Positions 25,192-34,177 of a DNA stretch of 64,000 bases are shown in pieces. Source of the DNA: Nodosilinea nodulosa PCC 7104 (GTDB taxonomy: Bacteria > Cyanobacteriota > Cyanobacteriia > Phormidesmidales > Phormidesmidaceae); contig NZ_JH976537.1 in the NCBI RefSeq assembly GCF_000309385.1, forward strand, positions 3,068,815 to 3,132,814. The letters are read 5' to 3'. The notes beneath the pieces were generated by a model that searched no databases, was not told where the DNA came from, and saw nothing but the letters and a program-made list of their open reading frames with translations. Both the position numbers and the translations under genes were made by a program. Each line of letters begins with the position of its first letter. The stretch's first letter is position 1.

Positions 25192-25968
25192 ATGACTCCC
25201 CACCTCTCCCGTATCGATATCTTCCCGGTCAAAGCGCTGGATGGCATCTCAGTGGCCCAGGCCGAGATTCTAGAGCGCGGGCCGCTGGCGGGCGATCGCA
25301 CCTACGCCCTATTCGATCGCCAGGGTCGCTTCATCAACGGCAAGCGCAATGCCGCTGTCCACCAGCTGCGATCGGCTTTTTCTGAGGATAGGGTGTGGAT
25401 TACACTGGCGATCGCGGGGAATGCCCTCACTGCTACCTTTCACCTCCAGGAGCAGCGCCCCGCCCTCGAAACCTGGCTGAGTGACTACTTTCAGCAGCCC
25501 GTTACCCTGCGAGAAAACCGCGAACTGGGCTTTCCCGACGATACCGATGCCGCTGGGCCAACGGTGATCAGCACCGCCACCCTAGAAGCCGTCGCCGCCT
25601 GGTACCACCTCACCCTAGAAGAAACCCGCCGCCGCTTTCGCACCAACTTAGAAATCGATGGCGTGCCTGCCTTCTGGGAAGACCAGTTGTTTGGCCCCGA
25701 CTCCGGTCCGGTGCGATTCGTCATTGGCAATGTGGTGCTAGAAGGTATTAACCCCTGCCAGCGGTGCATCGTACCCGCCCGCGACCCCCTGACCGGAGTG
25801 GCCACCCCTGGGTTTCAAAAAACCTTCACTCAGCAGCGGGCCACAACCCTGCCCAACTGGACTCACCCCTCCAGGTTCAACCATTTTTACCGATTGGCGG
25901 TCAACACCAATATTGTGGGCCAGAGGGGCCAGGTCCTTAAGGTTGGAGATAGTGTTAGCTTGATTTGA
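25192..25968 (+). CDS. MOSC-domain protein (YcbX-like, molybdenum-cofactor-linked)
   Basis: This is a 258-residue protein. An N-terminal beta-barrel domain (residues 1-90: IDIFPVKALDGISV and GDRTYALFDRQGRFINGKRN) precedes the MOSC domain at about 120-258. The conserved MOSC cysteine region is NPCQRCIVPARDPLTG. MOSC proteins carry or transfer sulphur to the molybdenum cofactor or reduce N-hydroxylated bases. The exact role here is unknown. It starts at ATG 25192 and its end lies 41 bases before the hemW start. Confidence 0.88.
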   Translation: MTPHLSRIDIFPVKALDGISVAQAEILERGPLAGDRTYALFDRQGRFINGKRNAAVHQLRSAFSEDRVWITLAIAGNALTATFHLQEQRPALETWLSDYFQQPVTLRENRELGFPDDTDAAGPTVISTATLEAVAAWYHLTLEETRRRFRTNLEIDGVPAFWEDQLFGPDSGPVRFVIGNVVLEGINPCQRCIVPARDPLTGVATPGFQKTFTQQRATTLPNWTHPSRFNHFYRLAVNTNIVGQRGQVLKVGDSVSLI

Positions 25969-26009
25969 GAGGCGTTCCTTTCCTGTTGCGCCCCAGGGAC
26001 AGCCAGCCC

Positions 26010-27218
26010 ATGCCTGCCAGCCCGATCGCTGCCTACGTTCATATTCCCTTCTGCCGCCGCCGCTGCTTCTACTGCGATTTCCCCATTTCAGTTCTGGGCA
26101 ACCGGCGACGGGGCGAGACTTCTGGGTCGGTAGAGAGCTATGTGGCACTGGTTTGCGAGGAGATTAGAGCAACCCCAAAGCTGAATGAGCGCCCCCTGCA
26201 AACGGTGTTCTTTGGCGGCGGCACGCCCTCCCTACTTGCGGTTCCCCAGCTCGAAACAATCCTTACCCAGCTCGATCGCCGCTTTGGCCTGGCCCCAGCA
26301 GCCGAAATTTCGATGGAAATGGATCCAGGCACCTTTGACCTGGAGCACCTGGAGGGTTACCTCGCCACAGGCATCAATCGCATCAGCCTTGGCGTGCAAG
26401 CGTTCGATGACGCCATTTTAGAAAGCTGTGGCCGCTACCACCGCGCTGCGGACGTCTATCGCTCGGTGGACTGGCTCCACCGGGTCGAGATGCCCAACTG
26501 GAGCTTGGACCTCATCTCTGGACTGCCCCACCAGACCGCAATCGGCTGGGAAACCGGACTGGCCAAAGCTGCGGCTTTAGGTCCCCACCATCTGTCGATC
26601 TATGACCTGGCGGTGGAGCCTCAGACGGTGTTTGCCAAGCGCTACCAGCCTGGCGGTGCGCCCCTGCCTACGGATGAGCAGACGGCGACGATGTACCGGC
26701 TGGCCCAGGCGTTTCTCACCGCCCAGGGCTATGACCACTACGAAGTCTCGAACTACGCTCAACCGGGGCATCAGTGTCAGCACAATTTGACCTACTGGCG
26801 CAATCAGCCCTACTACGGCTTTGGCCTGGGGGCCACCAGCTACACCCAGTATCAGCGCGTGAGTCGGCCCCGCACCCTGGCAACCTATAGAGACTGGGTG
26901 CAGGCGTTTCAGGCGGCGGCAGGAACCCACGGCGATTTGCCCACACCGCCTCTGGAGCAGCTTTTGGATCGGCTGATGGTAGGGCTGCGGCTGAGGGAAG
27001 GCATTGGCGGAGATGAGGTGCGATCGCTCTGTCCGGCCAGCCACTGGCCACGGCTTTACAAAGCCCTCCAACCCCACATCGAAAATCGGCTCATTGTGAT
27101 CGAAGGCCAGACCTGGGACACCTTGTGCCAGCTACGCCTCACCGATCCCGAGGGCTTTCTGTTCTCCAACGTTGTGCTCGCCGACTGCTTTCGGGCGATC
27201 GAAGACCAAGACGAGTGA
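26010..27218 (+). CDS. hemW: HemW-type radical SAM protein (heme chaperone-like)
   Basis: This is a 402-residue radical SAM enzyme. The iron-sulphur motif is CRRRCFYC at about residues 14-21 (CxxxCxxC) followed by DF, the HemW and not the HemN pattern. The SAM motif is FFGGGTPSLL, and GINRISLGVQAFDD and SLDLISGLPHQT follow. HemW binds heme and is thought to deliver it; it lacks coproporphyrinogen oxidase activity in tested species. The frame is open 15 codons earlier (25965, overlapping the MOSC stop), but ATG 26010 fits the family start. Confidence 0.9.
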   Translation: MPASPIAAYVHIPFCRRRCFYCDFPISVLGNRRRGETSGSVESYVALVCEEIRATPKLNERPLQTVFFGGGTPSLLAVPQLETILTQLDRRFGLAPAAEISMEMDPGTFDLEHLEGYLATGINRISLGVQAFDDAILESCGRYHRAADVYRSVDWLHRVEMPNWSLDLISGLPHQTAIGWETGLAKAAALGPHHLSIYDLAVEPQTVFAKRYQPGGAPLPTDEQTATMYRLAQAFLTAQGYDHYEVSNYAQPGHQCQHNLTYWRNQPYYGFGLGATSYTQYQRVSRPRTLATYRDWVQAFQAAAGTHGDLPTPPLEQLLDRLMVGLRLREGIGGDEVRSLCPASHWPRLYKALQPHIENRLIVIEGQTWDTLCQLRLTDPEGFLFSNVVLADCFRAIEDQDE

Positions 27219-27329
27219 AGTGGCTCCACCCCCCATCCCCCCATCCCCCACCAAAAGTGCTCTCCACGCTAATGCCTCGCTCCACCTTTGGAGTAAAGTA
27301 GATCCCTGTGACATTTTTATGGCTTATCC

Positions 27330-28910
27330 ATGCCCAAGGTTTTAGTTTCCGACCCCATTGATCAGGCGGGGCTTGATATTCTCTCCCAGGTGGCCCAGGT
27401 CGATGTCAACACCAGCCTGTCACCCGAGGAGCTAGTGGCCGCCATTGGCGATTACGATGCGCTGATGATTCGCTCTGGCACAAAGGTCACCAAGGCGGTC
27501 ATTGAGGCCGGGCAGAACCTGAAAATTATTGGCCGGGCCGGGGTCGGCGTCGACAATGTGGATGTGCCCGAAGCCACCCGACGGGGCATTGTGGTGGTCA
27601 ACTCGCCCGAGGGCAACACCATTGCGGCAGCGGAACACGCCCTGGCCATGATGATGTCGATGTCGCGCTATATCCCCAGCGCCGATCGCTCCGTCAAGGC
27701 TGGCGAATGGAAGCGCAAAGACTTTACCGGCGTTGAAATTTACAAAAAAACGCTGGGCGTGGTGGGCCTGGGCAAAATTGGCTCCCACGTGGCCACTGTG
27801 GCAAGGGCCATGGGCATGAAGCTGCTGGCCTACGACCCCTTCATTTCCGCCGATCGCGCTGAGCAGCTGGGCTGCCGCTTGGTCGATCTGGATCTGCTGT
27901 TCCGCGAGGCCGACTACATCACCCTGCACCTGCCCAAAACCCCCGAAACCACCCACCTGGTCGATGAAAAAGCCCTGGCTACCATGAAGCCAACCGTGCG
28001 CATTATCAACTGCGCTCGCGGCGGCATTATCGACGAAGCGGCCCTGGCCAAGGCCCTGCGCGACGGCACCATCGGCGGCGCGGCGCTGGATGTCTACGAA
28101 TCTGAGCCCCTGGGCGAGTCGGAGCTGCGGGAGCTGGGCAAAGAGATCATTCTCACCCCCCACCTGGGCGCGTCTACCGAAGAGGCCCAGGTCAATGTGG
28201 CCATCGATGTGGCCGAGCAGATCCGCGACGTGCTGCTGGGCCTGCCTGCCCGCTCAGCGGTGAACATCCCCGGCCTGCGCCCCGAGGTGATGCAAAAGCT
28301 GCGCCCCTACCTACAGCTAGCCGAGACCCTGGGCAACCTGGTGGGCCAGCTGGCCGGTGGACGGGTCGAAGAACTCACCGTGCGCCTCCAGGGCGACATC
28401 GCGGGGGGCGATACCCAGCCGATTATGGTGGCGGCGCTCAAGGGCTTGCTGTCCCACGCCCTGCAAGAGCGGGTCAATTATGTCAATGCTTCTATTGAGG
28501 CCAAGGAGCGCGGCATCCACGTGATCGAGACCCGCGATGCCGACATTCGAGACTACACCGGCTCGCTCAACCTGAAGGCCAAGGGCAGTCTGGGCGAGCA
28601 TTCTGTGACCGGGGTACTGCTGGGGGGCAGCGAAATTCGCGTCACCGACATTGACGAGTTTCCCATTAACGTGCCCCCCACCCAGCACATGCTGTTTACC
28701 CTGCACCGCGACATGCCTGGAATTATCGGCAAAATTGGCTCGCTGTTGGGCAGCTTCAATGTCAACATCGCTAGCATGCAGGTGGGCCGCAAAATCGTGC
28801 GCGGCGACGCCGTGATGGCCCTCAGCCTGGACGATCCTCTACCGGAGGGTATTTTGGCCGAAATCCTGAAGGTGCCGGGCATTCGCGATGCCTACACTGT
28901 CAACCTGTAA
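27330..28910 (+). CDS. serA: D-3-phosphoglycerate dehydrogenase
   Basis: This is a 526-residue SerA of the long type. The N-terminal substrate/NAD module has SGTKVTKAVIEAGQNLKIIG and the nucleotide motif GLGKIGSHVATVARAMG near residues 147-163. Catalytic arginine, glutamate and histidine regions are in INCARGGIIDE and LTPHLGAS. The middle domain (ASB) at about 315-450 and a C-terminal ACT domain at about 455-526 (HRDMPGIIGKIGSLLGSFNV) allow allosteric control. It makes 3-phosphohydroxypyruvate, the first step of serine synthesis. prmA starts five bases after its stop. Confidence 0.95.
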   Translation: MPKVLVSDPIDQAGLDILSQVAQVDVNTSLSPEELVAAIGDYDALMIRSGTKVTKAVIEAGQNLKIIGRAGVGVDNVDVPEATRRGIVVVNSPEGNTIAAAEHALAMMMSMSRYIPSADRSVKAGEWKRKDFTGVEIYKKTLGVVGLGKIGSHVATVARAMGMKLLAYDPFISADRAEQLGCRLVDLDLLFREADYITLHLPKTPETTHLVDEKALATMKPTVRIINCARGGIIDEAALAKALRDGTIGGAALDVYESEPLGESELRELGKEIILTPHLGASTEEAQVNVAIDVAEQIRDVLLGLPARSAVNIPGLRPEVMQKLRPYLQLAETLGNLVGQLAGGRVEELTVRLQGDIAGGDTQPIMVAALKGLLSHALQERVNYVNASIEAKERGIHVIETRDADIRDYTGSLNLKAKGSLGEHSVTGVLLGGSEIRVTDIDEFPINVPPTQHMLFTLHRDMPGIIGKIGSLLGSFNVNIASMQVGRKIVRGDAVMALSLDDPLPEGILAEILKVPGIRDAYTVNL

Positions 28911-28915
28911 CCCGA

Positions 28916-29821
28916 ATGCCAATGGCTGTGGTCAACACCTGGTGGGAAGTAAAAGTGCTGTGCGATCCAGCGCTGGAGGACACTGTCTTCTGGCGATTCG
29001 ATAGCTTTGGCAGTCAGGGAACCTCGACCCAGCAGCGAGGGGCGTTCTGTGTGGTGCAGGCCTATTTCCCCCAGCATCGGCTAGAGCTGCTGGATCTGTC
29101 TGCCCTGGCGCTGCTGATCAAACAAGATGCCCTGTGCAGCGATCTGGTGCTGCCTCGCATTAGCTGGCATTTGATCGATGAAGAAGACTGGTCGAAAAGC
29201 TGGAAAGATCACTGGCAGCCCGAACCAATTGGCGATCGCTTCCTGATCACCCCCGCCTGGCTGGAGCCTCCTGCCGACAATCAGCGGCTGGTGCTGCGCC
29301 TCGATCCTGGGGTGGCCTTTGGCACCGGCAATCACCCCACCACGCAGCTCTGCCTGGAGTCGCTGGAAATGCGGCTCACCTACGAAAAAACAGATGTGAC
29401 CGTTGCCGATATTGGCTGTGGGTCTGGCATTCTCTCGATCGGGGCGCTGCTTCTGGGGGCCAGGCGCGCCTACGGTGCCGATACCGACGATCTGGCGGTG
29501 CATTCGGCCATGGGCAACCGCGCTCTGAACGGACTGACGGAGGAGCAGCTACCGCTACTGCACGGCAGTTTGGAGGCGATCGCCCAGGCCATTGAGGCCC
29601 CCGTGGACGGCATCGTGTGCAACATTCTGGCCGAGGTCATTATGGATCTCATCCCCCAGATGCACACCATTGTCACCGCCGATGGCTGGGGCATTCTCAG
29701 CGGCATTTTGCTCGATCAATCCAAGCTAGTGGCTGATACCCTAGAGCAGCACGGCTGGGTGGTGGCTACCCTGTGGCGACGGCAGGAGTGGTGCTGTCTC
29801 AACGTGCGACGATCCCCATAG
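28916..29821 (+). CDS. prmA: Ribosomal protein L11 methyltransferase
   Basis: This is a 301-residue class I SAM methyltransferase. The SAM-binding motif I is ADIGCGSGILSIGALLLGA near 164-182. RLDPGVAFGTGNHPTTQLCL (about 130-149) and CNILAEVI are typical of PrmA, which trimethylates lysines and the N-terminus of ribosomal protein L11. A short N-terminal L11-binding domain is present (MPMAVVNTWWEVKVL). It starts five bases after serA, in one operon with it. Confidence 0.93.
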   Translation: MPMAVVNTWWEVKVLCDPALEDTVFWRFDSFGSQGTSTQQRGAFCVVQAYFPQHRLELLDLSALALLIKQDALCSDLVLPRISWHLIDEEDWSKSWKDHWQPEPIGDRFLITPAWLEPPADNQRLVLRLDPGVAFGTGNHPTTQLCLESLEMRLTYEKTDVTVADIGCGSGILSIGALLLGARRAYGADTDDLAVHSAMGNRALNGLTEEQLPLLHGSLEAIAQAIEAPVDGIVCNILAEVIMDLIPQMHTIVTADGWGILSGILLDQSKLVADTLEQHGWVVATLWRRQEWCCLNVRRSP

Positions 29822-29875
29822 GGATCGCTTCGTGAGTTGCCCACCTCAGCCTATGCTCCCACGCCGACTAAGCCT

Positions 29876-30085
29876 ATGACCCGCTCCGATATCAGCTTTA
29901 TAGCAAAAGTAGTCGTGCTCTCTGGGGGACTGAGCGCAGCGATCAAGTACGGCGTGCCGGTGCTGCTAGTGGGGACCCAGGCAGGGCAGCACCACCCCGC
30001 CCTGGGCCTGGTGCTGGGGCTACTGCTAGCCCCCTCGGCCCTGATGGGCAGCCTATTCTGGCTGCGCCGCCGCTCTTACCCCTAG
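29876..30085 (+). CDS. Small membrane protein, 69 residues
   Basis: This is a small protein with two membrane helices near residues 9-27 and 36-58 and a basic C-terminus (RRRSYP). The ATG at 29876 is preferred to a TTG 13 codons earlier. I know no family with an assigned function; similar small proteins sit next to prmA/serA in other cyanobacteria, to my memory. Same strand and 54 bases after prmA, so probably part of that transcript. Confidence 0.5.
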   Translation: MTRSDISFIAKVVVLSGGLSAAIKYGVPVLLVGTQAGQHHPALGLVLGLLLAPSALMGSLFWLRRRSYP

Positions 30086-30094
30086 GCCTAGCCC

Positions 30095-31279
30095 ATGCGC
30101 ACTGTTGACGGCATCAATACCAAAATTCGCCAGGGTCAGGTGGTGGTGCAAACTGCCGAAGCCTTTAAAGCCCGGGCGAAAGAGCAGGGCATTGCCGCTG
30201 CGGCTCAGGCGGTGGATGTGGTGGTCACGGGCACCTTTGAGCCGATGGAATCGTCCGGGGCAATGCTCAACCTGGGCCATACCGATCCGCCGATTAAACT
30301 GCTGGAGTGCTACCTGGATGGAGTCCCTGCCTATGCCGGATTTGGCGCTGTAGATGTGTGCCTGGGGGCGAGTCAGCCCGCTGTGGCCGGGCGCGGGTCT
30401 GACCTAGGCGACACCGAGGATGTGCGGGAGCACGGCGGCGGCCACGTGATTGCCGATTTGATCGCGGGGCACAGCATTCACCTCCAGGCTACTGGCCACG
30501 GCACCGACTGCTATCCCCGCACCTCGCTGGAAGCCTCGATTACTCGCGACACCATCAACCAGTTTTATCTATTCAGTCCACGCGGGCTGTATCAAAACTT
30601 TATTGTGGGCGTCAACGGCGGCGATCGCGCCCTCTCAACCTACCTTGGCCCCCTCCAGCCCCGCCTGGGCAATGCGGTGTACGCCAACCCCGGCGCCCTT
30701 TCGCCGCTGCTCAACGATCCAGATCTAGAGGCCATTGGCATTGGCAGCCGCATTTTCTTTGGCGGTGGTGTCGGCTACGTCGCCTGGGAAGGAACCCAGC
30801 ACTTTCCGCTACAGCGACGCTTGCCCAACCGTACGCCCATTGGTCCTGCCGCTACCCTGGCTCTGATTGGGGACGCCAAGCAGATGCGGCCTGAGTGGGT
30901 GCGGGGCTGCTATTTCAAGGGCTACGGCCCTTCTCTGATGGTCGGCGTAGGCGTGCCCATTCCCATTCTCAACGAACAGGTGGCGGCCCACTGCGCCGTG
31001 CAGGATGCCGACATCGTGGCTCCGGTGATGGATTTTTCCATTCCCCGCCGGGTGCGTCCCACCTTTGGCCTAGTCAGCTATGCTCAGCTCAAGTCAGGCA
31101 GCATCACCATTGAGGGCCAGCCCGTGCGCACCGCCCCGCTGGCCAGCATTTACCTGGCCCGCCAAGTGGCCAGCGAACTGAAAACCTGGATTGAAACAGG
31201 ACAGTTTGAGCTGGCGGCACCCGTAGCTCCTCTGCCCACGGATCGAGCATTTTTACCCCAGGATGCTCTGGGGGGCTAA
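30095..31279 (+). CDS. DUF39 homocysteine biosynthesis-type protein
   Basis: This is a 394-residue protein of the DUF39/HcyBio family. Family features include TFEPMESSGAMLNLGHTDPP, ECYLDGVPAYAGFGAVDVCLGAS, and GCYFKGYGPSLMVGVGVPIPI. In methanogens such proteins convert aspartate semialdehyde to homocysteine with a reduced-sulphur donor. Several cyanobacteria carry them too. The methanogen partner with ferredoxin and NIL domains is not a neighbour here. The ATG start follows the small membrane gene by nine bases. It may offer a route to homocysteine beside transsulphuration; this is inference. Confidence 0.8.
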   Translation: MRTVDGINTKIRQGQVVVQTAEAFKARAKEQGIAAAAQAVDVVVTGTFEPMESSGAMLNLGHTDPPIKLLECYLDGVPAYAGFGAVDVCLGASQPAVAGRGSDLGDTEDVREHGGGHVIADLIAGHSIHLQATGHGTDCYPRTSLEASITRDTINQFYLFSPRGLYQNFIVGVNGGDRALSTYLGPLQPRLGNAVYANPGALSPLLNDPDLEAIGIGSRIFFGGGVGYVAWEGTQHFPLQRRLPNRTPIGPAATLALIGDAKQMRPEWVRGCYFKGYGPSLMVGVGVPIPILNEQVAAHCAVQDADIVAPVMDFSIPRRVRPTFGLVSYAQLKSGSITIEGQPVRTAPLASIYLARQVASELKTWIETGQFELAAPVAPLPTDRAFLPQDALGG

Positions 31280-31285
31280 AAGAGG

Positions 31286-32371
31286 CTATTCGACACTGCT
31301 GTCGCGGTTTTCTTCCCGCTTTTTAGGGCGAATCGCCAAGCGGTCTGCTCCGGCATCGCTGCCTTTGACGCCAGTGGGGCGACGACTCGGCATCGGTGGC
31401 CGACTGCCCCCAGGGCCGCCGCGCATGCCCGGCTTGCCGCGCCGAGGACCACTGCCGCTGCCCTTAGCGCGCTTTTTAGGTGGCACAATACCCACCATCG
31501 AAGCCTCGCTCAGCACCAAAACCTTGGCCTCGCGTCTCACCTTAAAATCCCAAAAATAGCCGACGGTGCGGCCTTCTATGGTGCCGTGGAGCAGCAGCTT
31601 GAAGGGCTTTGAGGAACCCGGAACGCGTTTGACCCCCTGCAGAATTTTGACCGCAATGCATTTGTCCTCCGGTGTATATTTGATCACCTCGCCGCGAATA
31701 GAGAAGAAGTTGTCGTCGACGGGCGGCAGATCGGCAGGATCGGGTTTTTGAGCGGCTTCATCTGTATCTTCGCCGTCTTCGCCGTCGCCAGCGGGCGTTT
31801 CCCCCGGTAAGCCCAGGGTTTCAGGTTCCCATACGCCGACAATTTGCAGGTGCAAATCCTGATCGTCATTGTCGAGTTCGCGACGGGTGCGGGGATATAC
31901 CACCCACAGGTGGGGCACCGACAGGTCAATATGCTTTTTCACCAGGCTAGTGATGCGGCCCAGCAGCACCGAGTCAATCACATGGCCATCTTCAGTGGTG
32001 AGGTTACCCCGGTTGAGCTGATCGGCTTCGCTGGGCTCGTAGGTGCCCCGCACTAGGCCAATAGCCCGGTACTGCATGGGCTCGCTCGGGGGAGCGATGG
32101 GCTGGTACCGATAGTCGACTGGCTCAGCTTCTGGGGTTTCGACAGTGGTGGCTTTGGCAAAGGGTTCAGCCTCAAGCGCCTTTGGTGCAGGCTTCACTAC
32201 TACTGAACTCGTTGTCTTCGCCTCAGGGGCAGCGGTGGGGCGTACCGGACGCACCGGACGCTGGGGGGGAGACATTAGCGACGGCCGGTCGGCAGCGGGT
32301 GCTGCCCCCTGATCGAGGCCATTCTTAGCTGTAACGTCGCTTTTAGAAGCGTCTTGCTCTGCAGAACCCAT
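31286..32371 (-). CDS. Conserved cyanobacterial protein with basic glycine/arginine tail
   Basis: This is a 361-residue soluble protein. Residues 1-95 are a disordered proline/alanine-rich stretch (PPQRPVRPVRPTAAPEAK). The folded core, about 100-300, contains MQYRAIGLVRGTYEPSEADQ, HLWVVYPRTRRELDNDD and FFSIRGEVIKYTPEDKCIAV. An acidic insert (GDGEDGEDTDEAA) lies within. The C-terminal 60 residues are very basic, with RRGKPGMRGGPGGSRPP, an RGG-like pattern common in RNA-binding proteins. I do not know its function. It converges with the DUF39 gene (six-base gap). Confidence 0.65.
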   Translation of the reverse strand: MGSAEQDASKSDVTAKNGLDQGAAPAADRPSLMSPPQRPVRPVRPTAAPEAKTTSSVVVKPAPKALEAEPFAKATTVETPEAEPVDYRYQPIAPPSEPMQYRAIGLVRGTYEPSEADQLNRGNLTTEDGHVIDSVLLGRITSLVKKHIDLSVPHLWVVYPRTRRELDNDDQDLHLQIVGVWEPETLGLPGETPAGDGEDGEDTDEAAQKPDPADLPPVDDNFFSIRGEVIKYTPEDKCIAVKILQGVKRVPGSSKPFKLLLHGTIEGRTVGYFWDFKVRREAKVLVLSEASMVGIVPPKKRAKGSGSGPRRGKPGMRGGPGGSRPPMPSRRPTGVKGSDAGADRLAIRPKKREENRDSSVE

Positions 32372-32805
32372 GACACCACCGATCTCCCTCTCAACATAAG
32401 TTAGTCACCCGGCGCAACGGCAATTTTGCGCATGACTTAGCCTGTAAGCCTAGCGTAACATTCGCCCTTTCATGTGCATGGTCAGGGCAAATATTTAAGC
32501 GCCTAATACAACTTGGTCAGGGCTTTACAAGCCTGCCTCAGCACAGTCTTAGGATTTATTACTAAGCTGTTACTTCAGTGGCCGAAGTGACTACCTTAAT
32601 TTTCCATCGTTGACGGTTAGTAATCCGTATTGTTTCTGAGCTTTTTAGCAACTTCTTTGCTACTGTAGCCCTGGTTACGCCCTTGGGCTGTCTTTAGCTA
32701 AGCTGAAAGGCCATGCCGAAGCGGTAAAATCGTCTACCTAAACCTGCGCGATCGCCCGCTGACTGCGGGTATCTTGCTTCCGCCACTCCCTGATGAGGTA
32801 AATCT
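32372..32805. other. Divergent promoter region between the RGG-tail gene and the TPR gene
   Basis: About 430 bases separate these divergent genes, with AT-rich stretches around 32490-32660. A GTA-N8-TAC match (NtcA-like) lies at 32665-32678, listed separately. No gene or structured RNA is recognised. Confidence 0.5.
32665..32678 (+). promoter_or_regulatory. Weak candidate NtcA box (GTA-N8-TAC)
   Basis: GTAGCCCTGGTTAC fits the NtcA consensus GTA-N8-TAC. A TAN3T hexamer (TAAGCT) follows 20 bases later, near but short of the usual 22-23. It lies 128 bases before the TPR gene start. Such matches occur by chance at about one per 4 kb, so this is low confidence. Confidence 0.2.
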
Positions 32806-33681
32806 GTGACCGCAAACCGTAATCGCTGGCTCGTTGGCACTGTTTTAACCCTGGCTTTGGCGGCCTTTTTGTCCCTGTCGCTGCTGCCAATTTTGGGCAG
32901 TAACAGCAACCGCCGGGCCAGCAGCACCCCGGACTCCAGCCCTACCGCCGATCCTGCCGCCATGCAGGCGGAACTGGAGTCCCAAGCCCGAGGTTATGAG
33001 CTGGTGCTAGAGCGTGAGCCCGACAACCAGACGGCGCTCCAGGGTCTAGTCGACGCCCGCATCCAGCTGGGCAATATTGAGGGGGTGGTTGCTCCCCTGG
33101 AAAAACTGGTCGAACTCAACCCCGGAGTGCCTGACTACGCTGTGCTGCTGGCCCAGACCAAGCAGCAGATGGGAGATCTAGAGGGAGCTGCCCAAGTTTA
33201 TCGTCAGGTGCTCGACCAGCAGCCTGGCAACATGAACGCGCTCCAGGGGCTGACGGTGCTGCTAGTGCAGCAAAACCGTCCTCAGGCGGCCGTTGGTCTG
33301 CTGCAAGACACCCTTAAAACCGCCGATCAGCTTCAGTCGGAGGGCTCAGCCGCTGGAATCGACACGATCGCTGTAAAGCTGCTGCTGGCCCAGGTGCACG
33401 TGGAGGCCAAAAATATTGACAAGGCTATTGCGCTCTACGATGAGACGATTGCCGCTGCTCCAGAGGACTTTCGCCCAGTGCTGGCTAAGGCCCTGGTGCT
33501 ACAGGATCAGGGGGATACCAATACCGCCCAGGCGCTCTTTTCCCAGGCCACTAGTCTGGCCCCTGCTCAATATAAAGACCAAATTGAGCAGATGGCCAGT
33601 AAGGGAAAGACCGCTCCGGGAGCTAGTGGTGAGAACACAGATATGATTGAATCTGCCCCGGCGGCGGGACCGACTAAATAG
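32806..33681 (+). CDS. Membrane-anchored TPR protein
   Basis: This is a 291-residue protein. An N-terminal membrane segment lies near residues 8-30 (TVLTLALAAFLSLSLLPIL), followed by a short serine/proline linker and TPR repeats from about 55 to 265 (for example GYELVLEREPDNQTALQGLV and AAQVYRQVLDQQPGNMNALQ). The TPR part is probably on the periplasmic or thylakoid-lumen side, acting as an assembly scaffold. GTG start. The tail is disordered. It converges with the gene at 33686 with a four-base gap. No specific function is assigned. Confidence 0.75.
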   Translation: MTANRNRWLVGTVLTLALAAFLSLSLLPILGSNSNRRASSTPDSSPTADPAAMQAELESQARGYELVLEREPDNQTALQGLVDARIQLGNIEGVVAPLEKLVELNPGVPDYAVLLAQTKQQMGDLEGAAQVYRQVLDQQPGNMNALQGLTVLLVQQNRPQAAVGLLQDTLKTADQLQSEGSAAGIDTIAVKLLLAQVHVEAKNIDKAIALYDETIAAAPEDFRPVLAKALVLQDQGDTNTAQALFSQATSLAPAQYKDQIEQMASKGKTAPGASGENTDMIESAPAAGPTK

Positions 33682-33685
33682 CCGA

Positions 33686-33991
33686 TCAGGCCCGCGCTGG
33701 GGAAGTGGAGCTCAGTCTTTCAGATGGACTGGGCGCAGCTTGGTTAACCTGTACGGGTTCAAACTCGATGTGGTTAAACAGGGTCGTGACAAAGGCGAAC
33801 AGCAAAAAAGGCAGCGACAGCACCAAAATTAATCCTACGGTGGCCAGGGCAACCACGGGCTGTCGGGCTCCCATCAGGGCCAGGGACGCCGCTAGGCTAA
33901 TGAACAAAATGACTAGCCAGGCAATAATTTGGCCGTAGATGTCGCCAAAGGTAAGGGTGCAAGAGAATCGATACTTATTCCCGAATTCCAT
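33686..33991 (-). CDS. Small membrane protein, 101 residues
   Basis: Start chosen at ATG 33989-33991, with AGGA nine bases upstream; an earlier in-frame ATG lacks it. It has two hydrophobic helices near residues 19-38 and 44-66 and a soluble tail. FGNKYRFSCTLTFGDIYGQII is at the N-terminus. Similar small two-helix proteins are conserved in cyanobacteria, but I know no function. Convergent with the TPR gene. Confidence 0.6.
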   Translation of the reverse strand: MEFGNKYRFSCTLTFGDIYGQIIAWLVILFISLAASLALMGARQPVVALATVGLILVLSLPFLLFAFVTTLFNHIEFEPVQVNQAAPSPSERLSSTSPARA

Positions 33992-34177
33992 GGTGTTGTC
34001 CTGCCACAATCAGTCCTATAGAGTTCAGCATATCGGCCTGGCCTTTACCGTTGTGGTTTCTCAACATTTCCACAAAAGTTGCAATGAAATGTTGCAGCCC
34101 TTAGGGTACGGTTCATACTGCGATCGCCGCAGGAACAGCCACCGCAGGAACAGCCGCCGCCAAAATAGCACATAGCC

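Noticed and set aside
33700..33780. A GGTTCAAACTC match as a tRNA T-loop
   Set aside because: It lies within the coding sequence of the small membrane protein and no cloverleaf forms around it.
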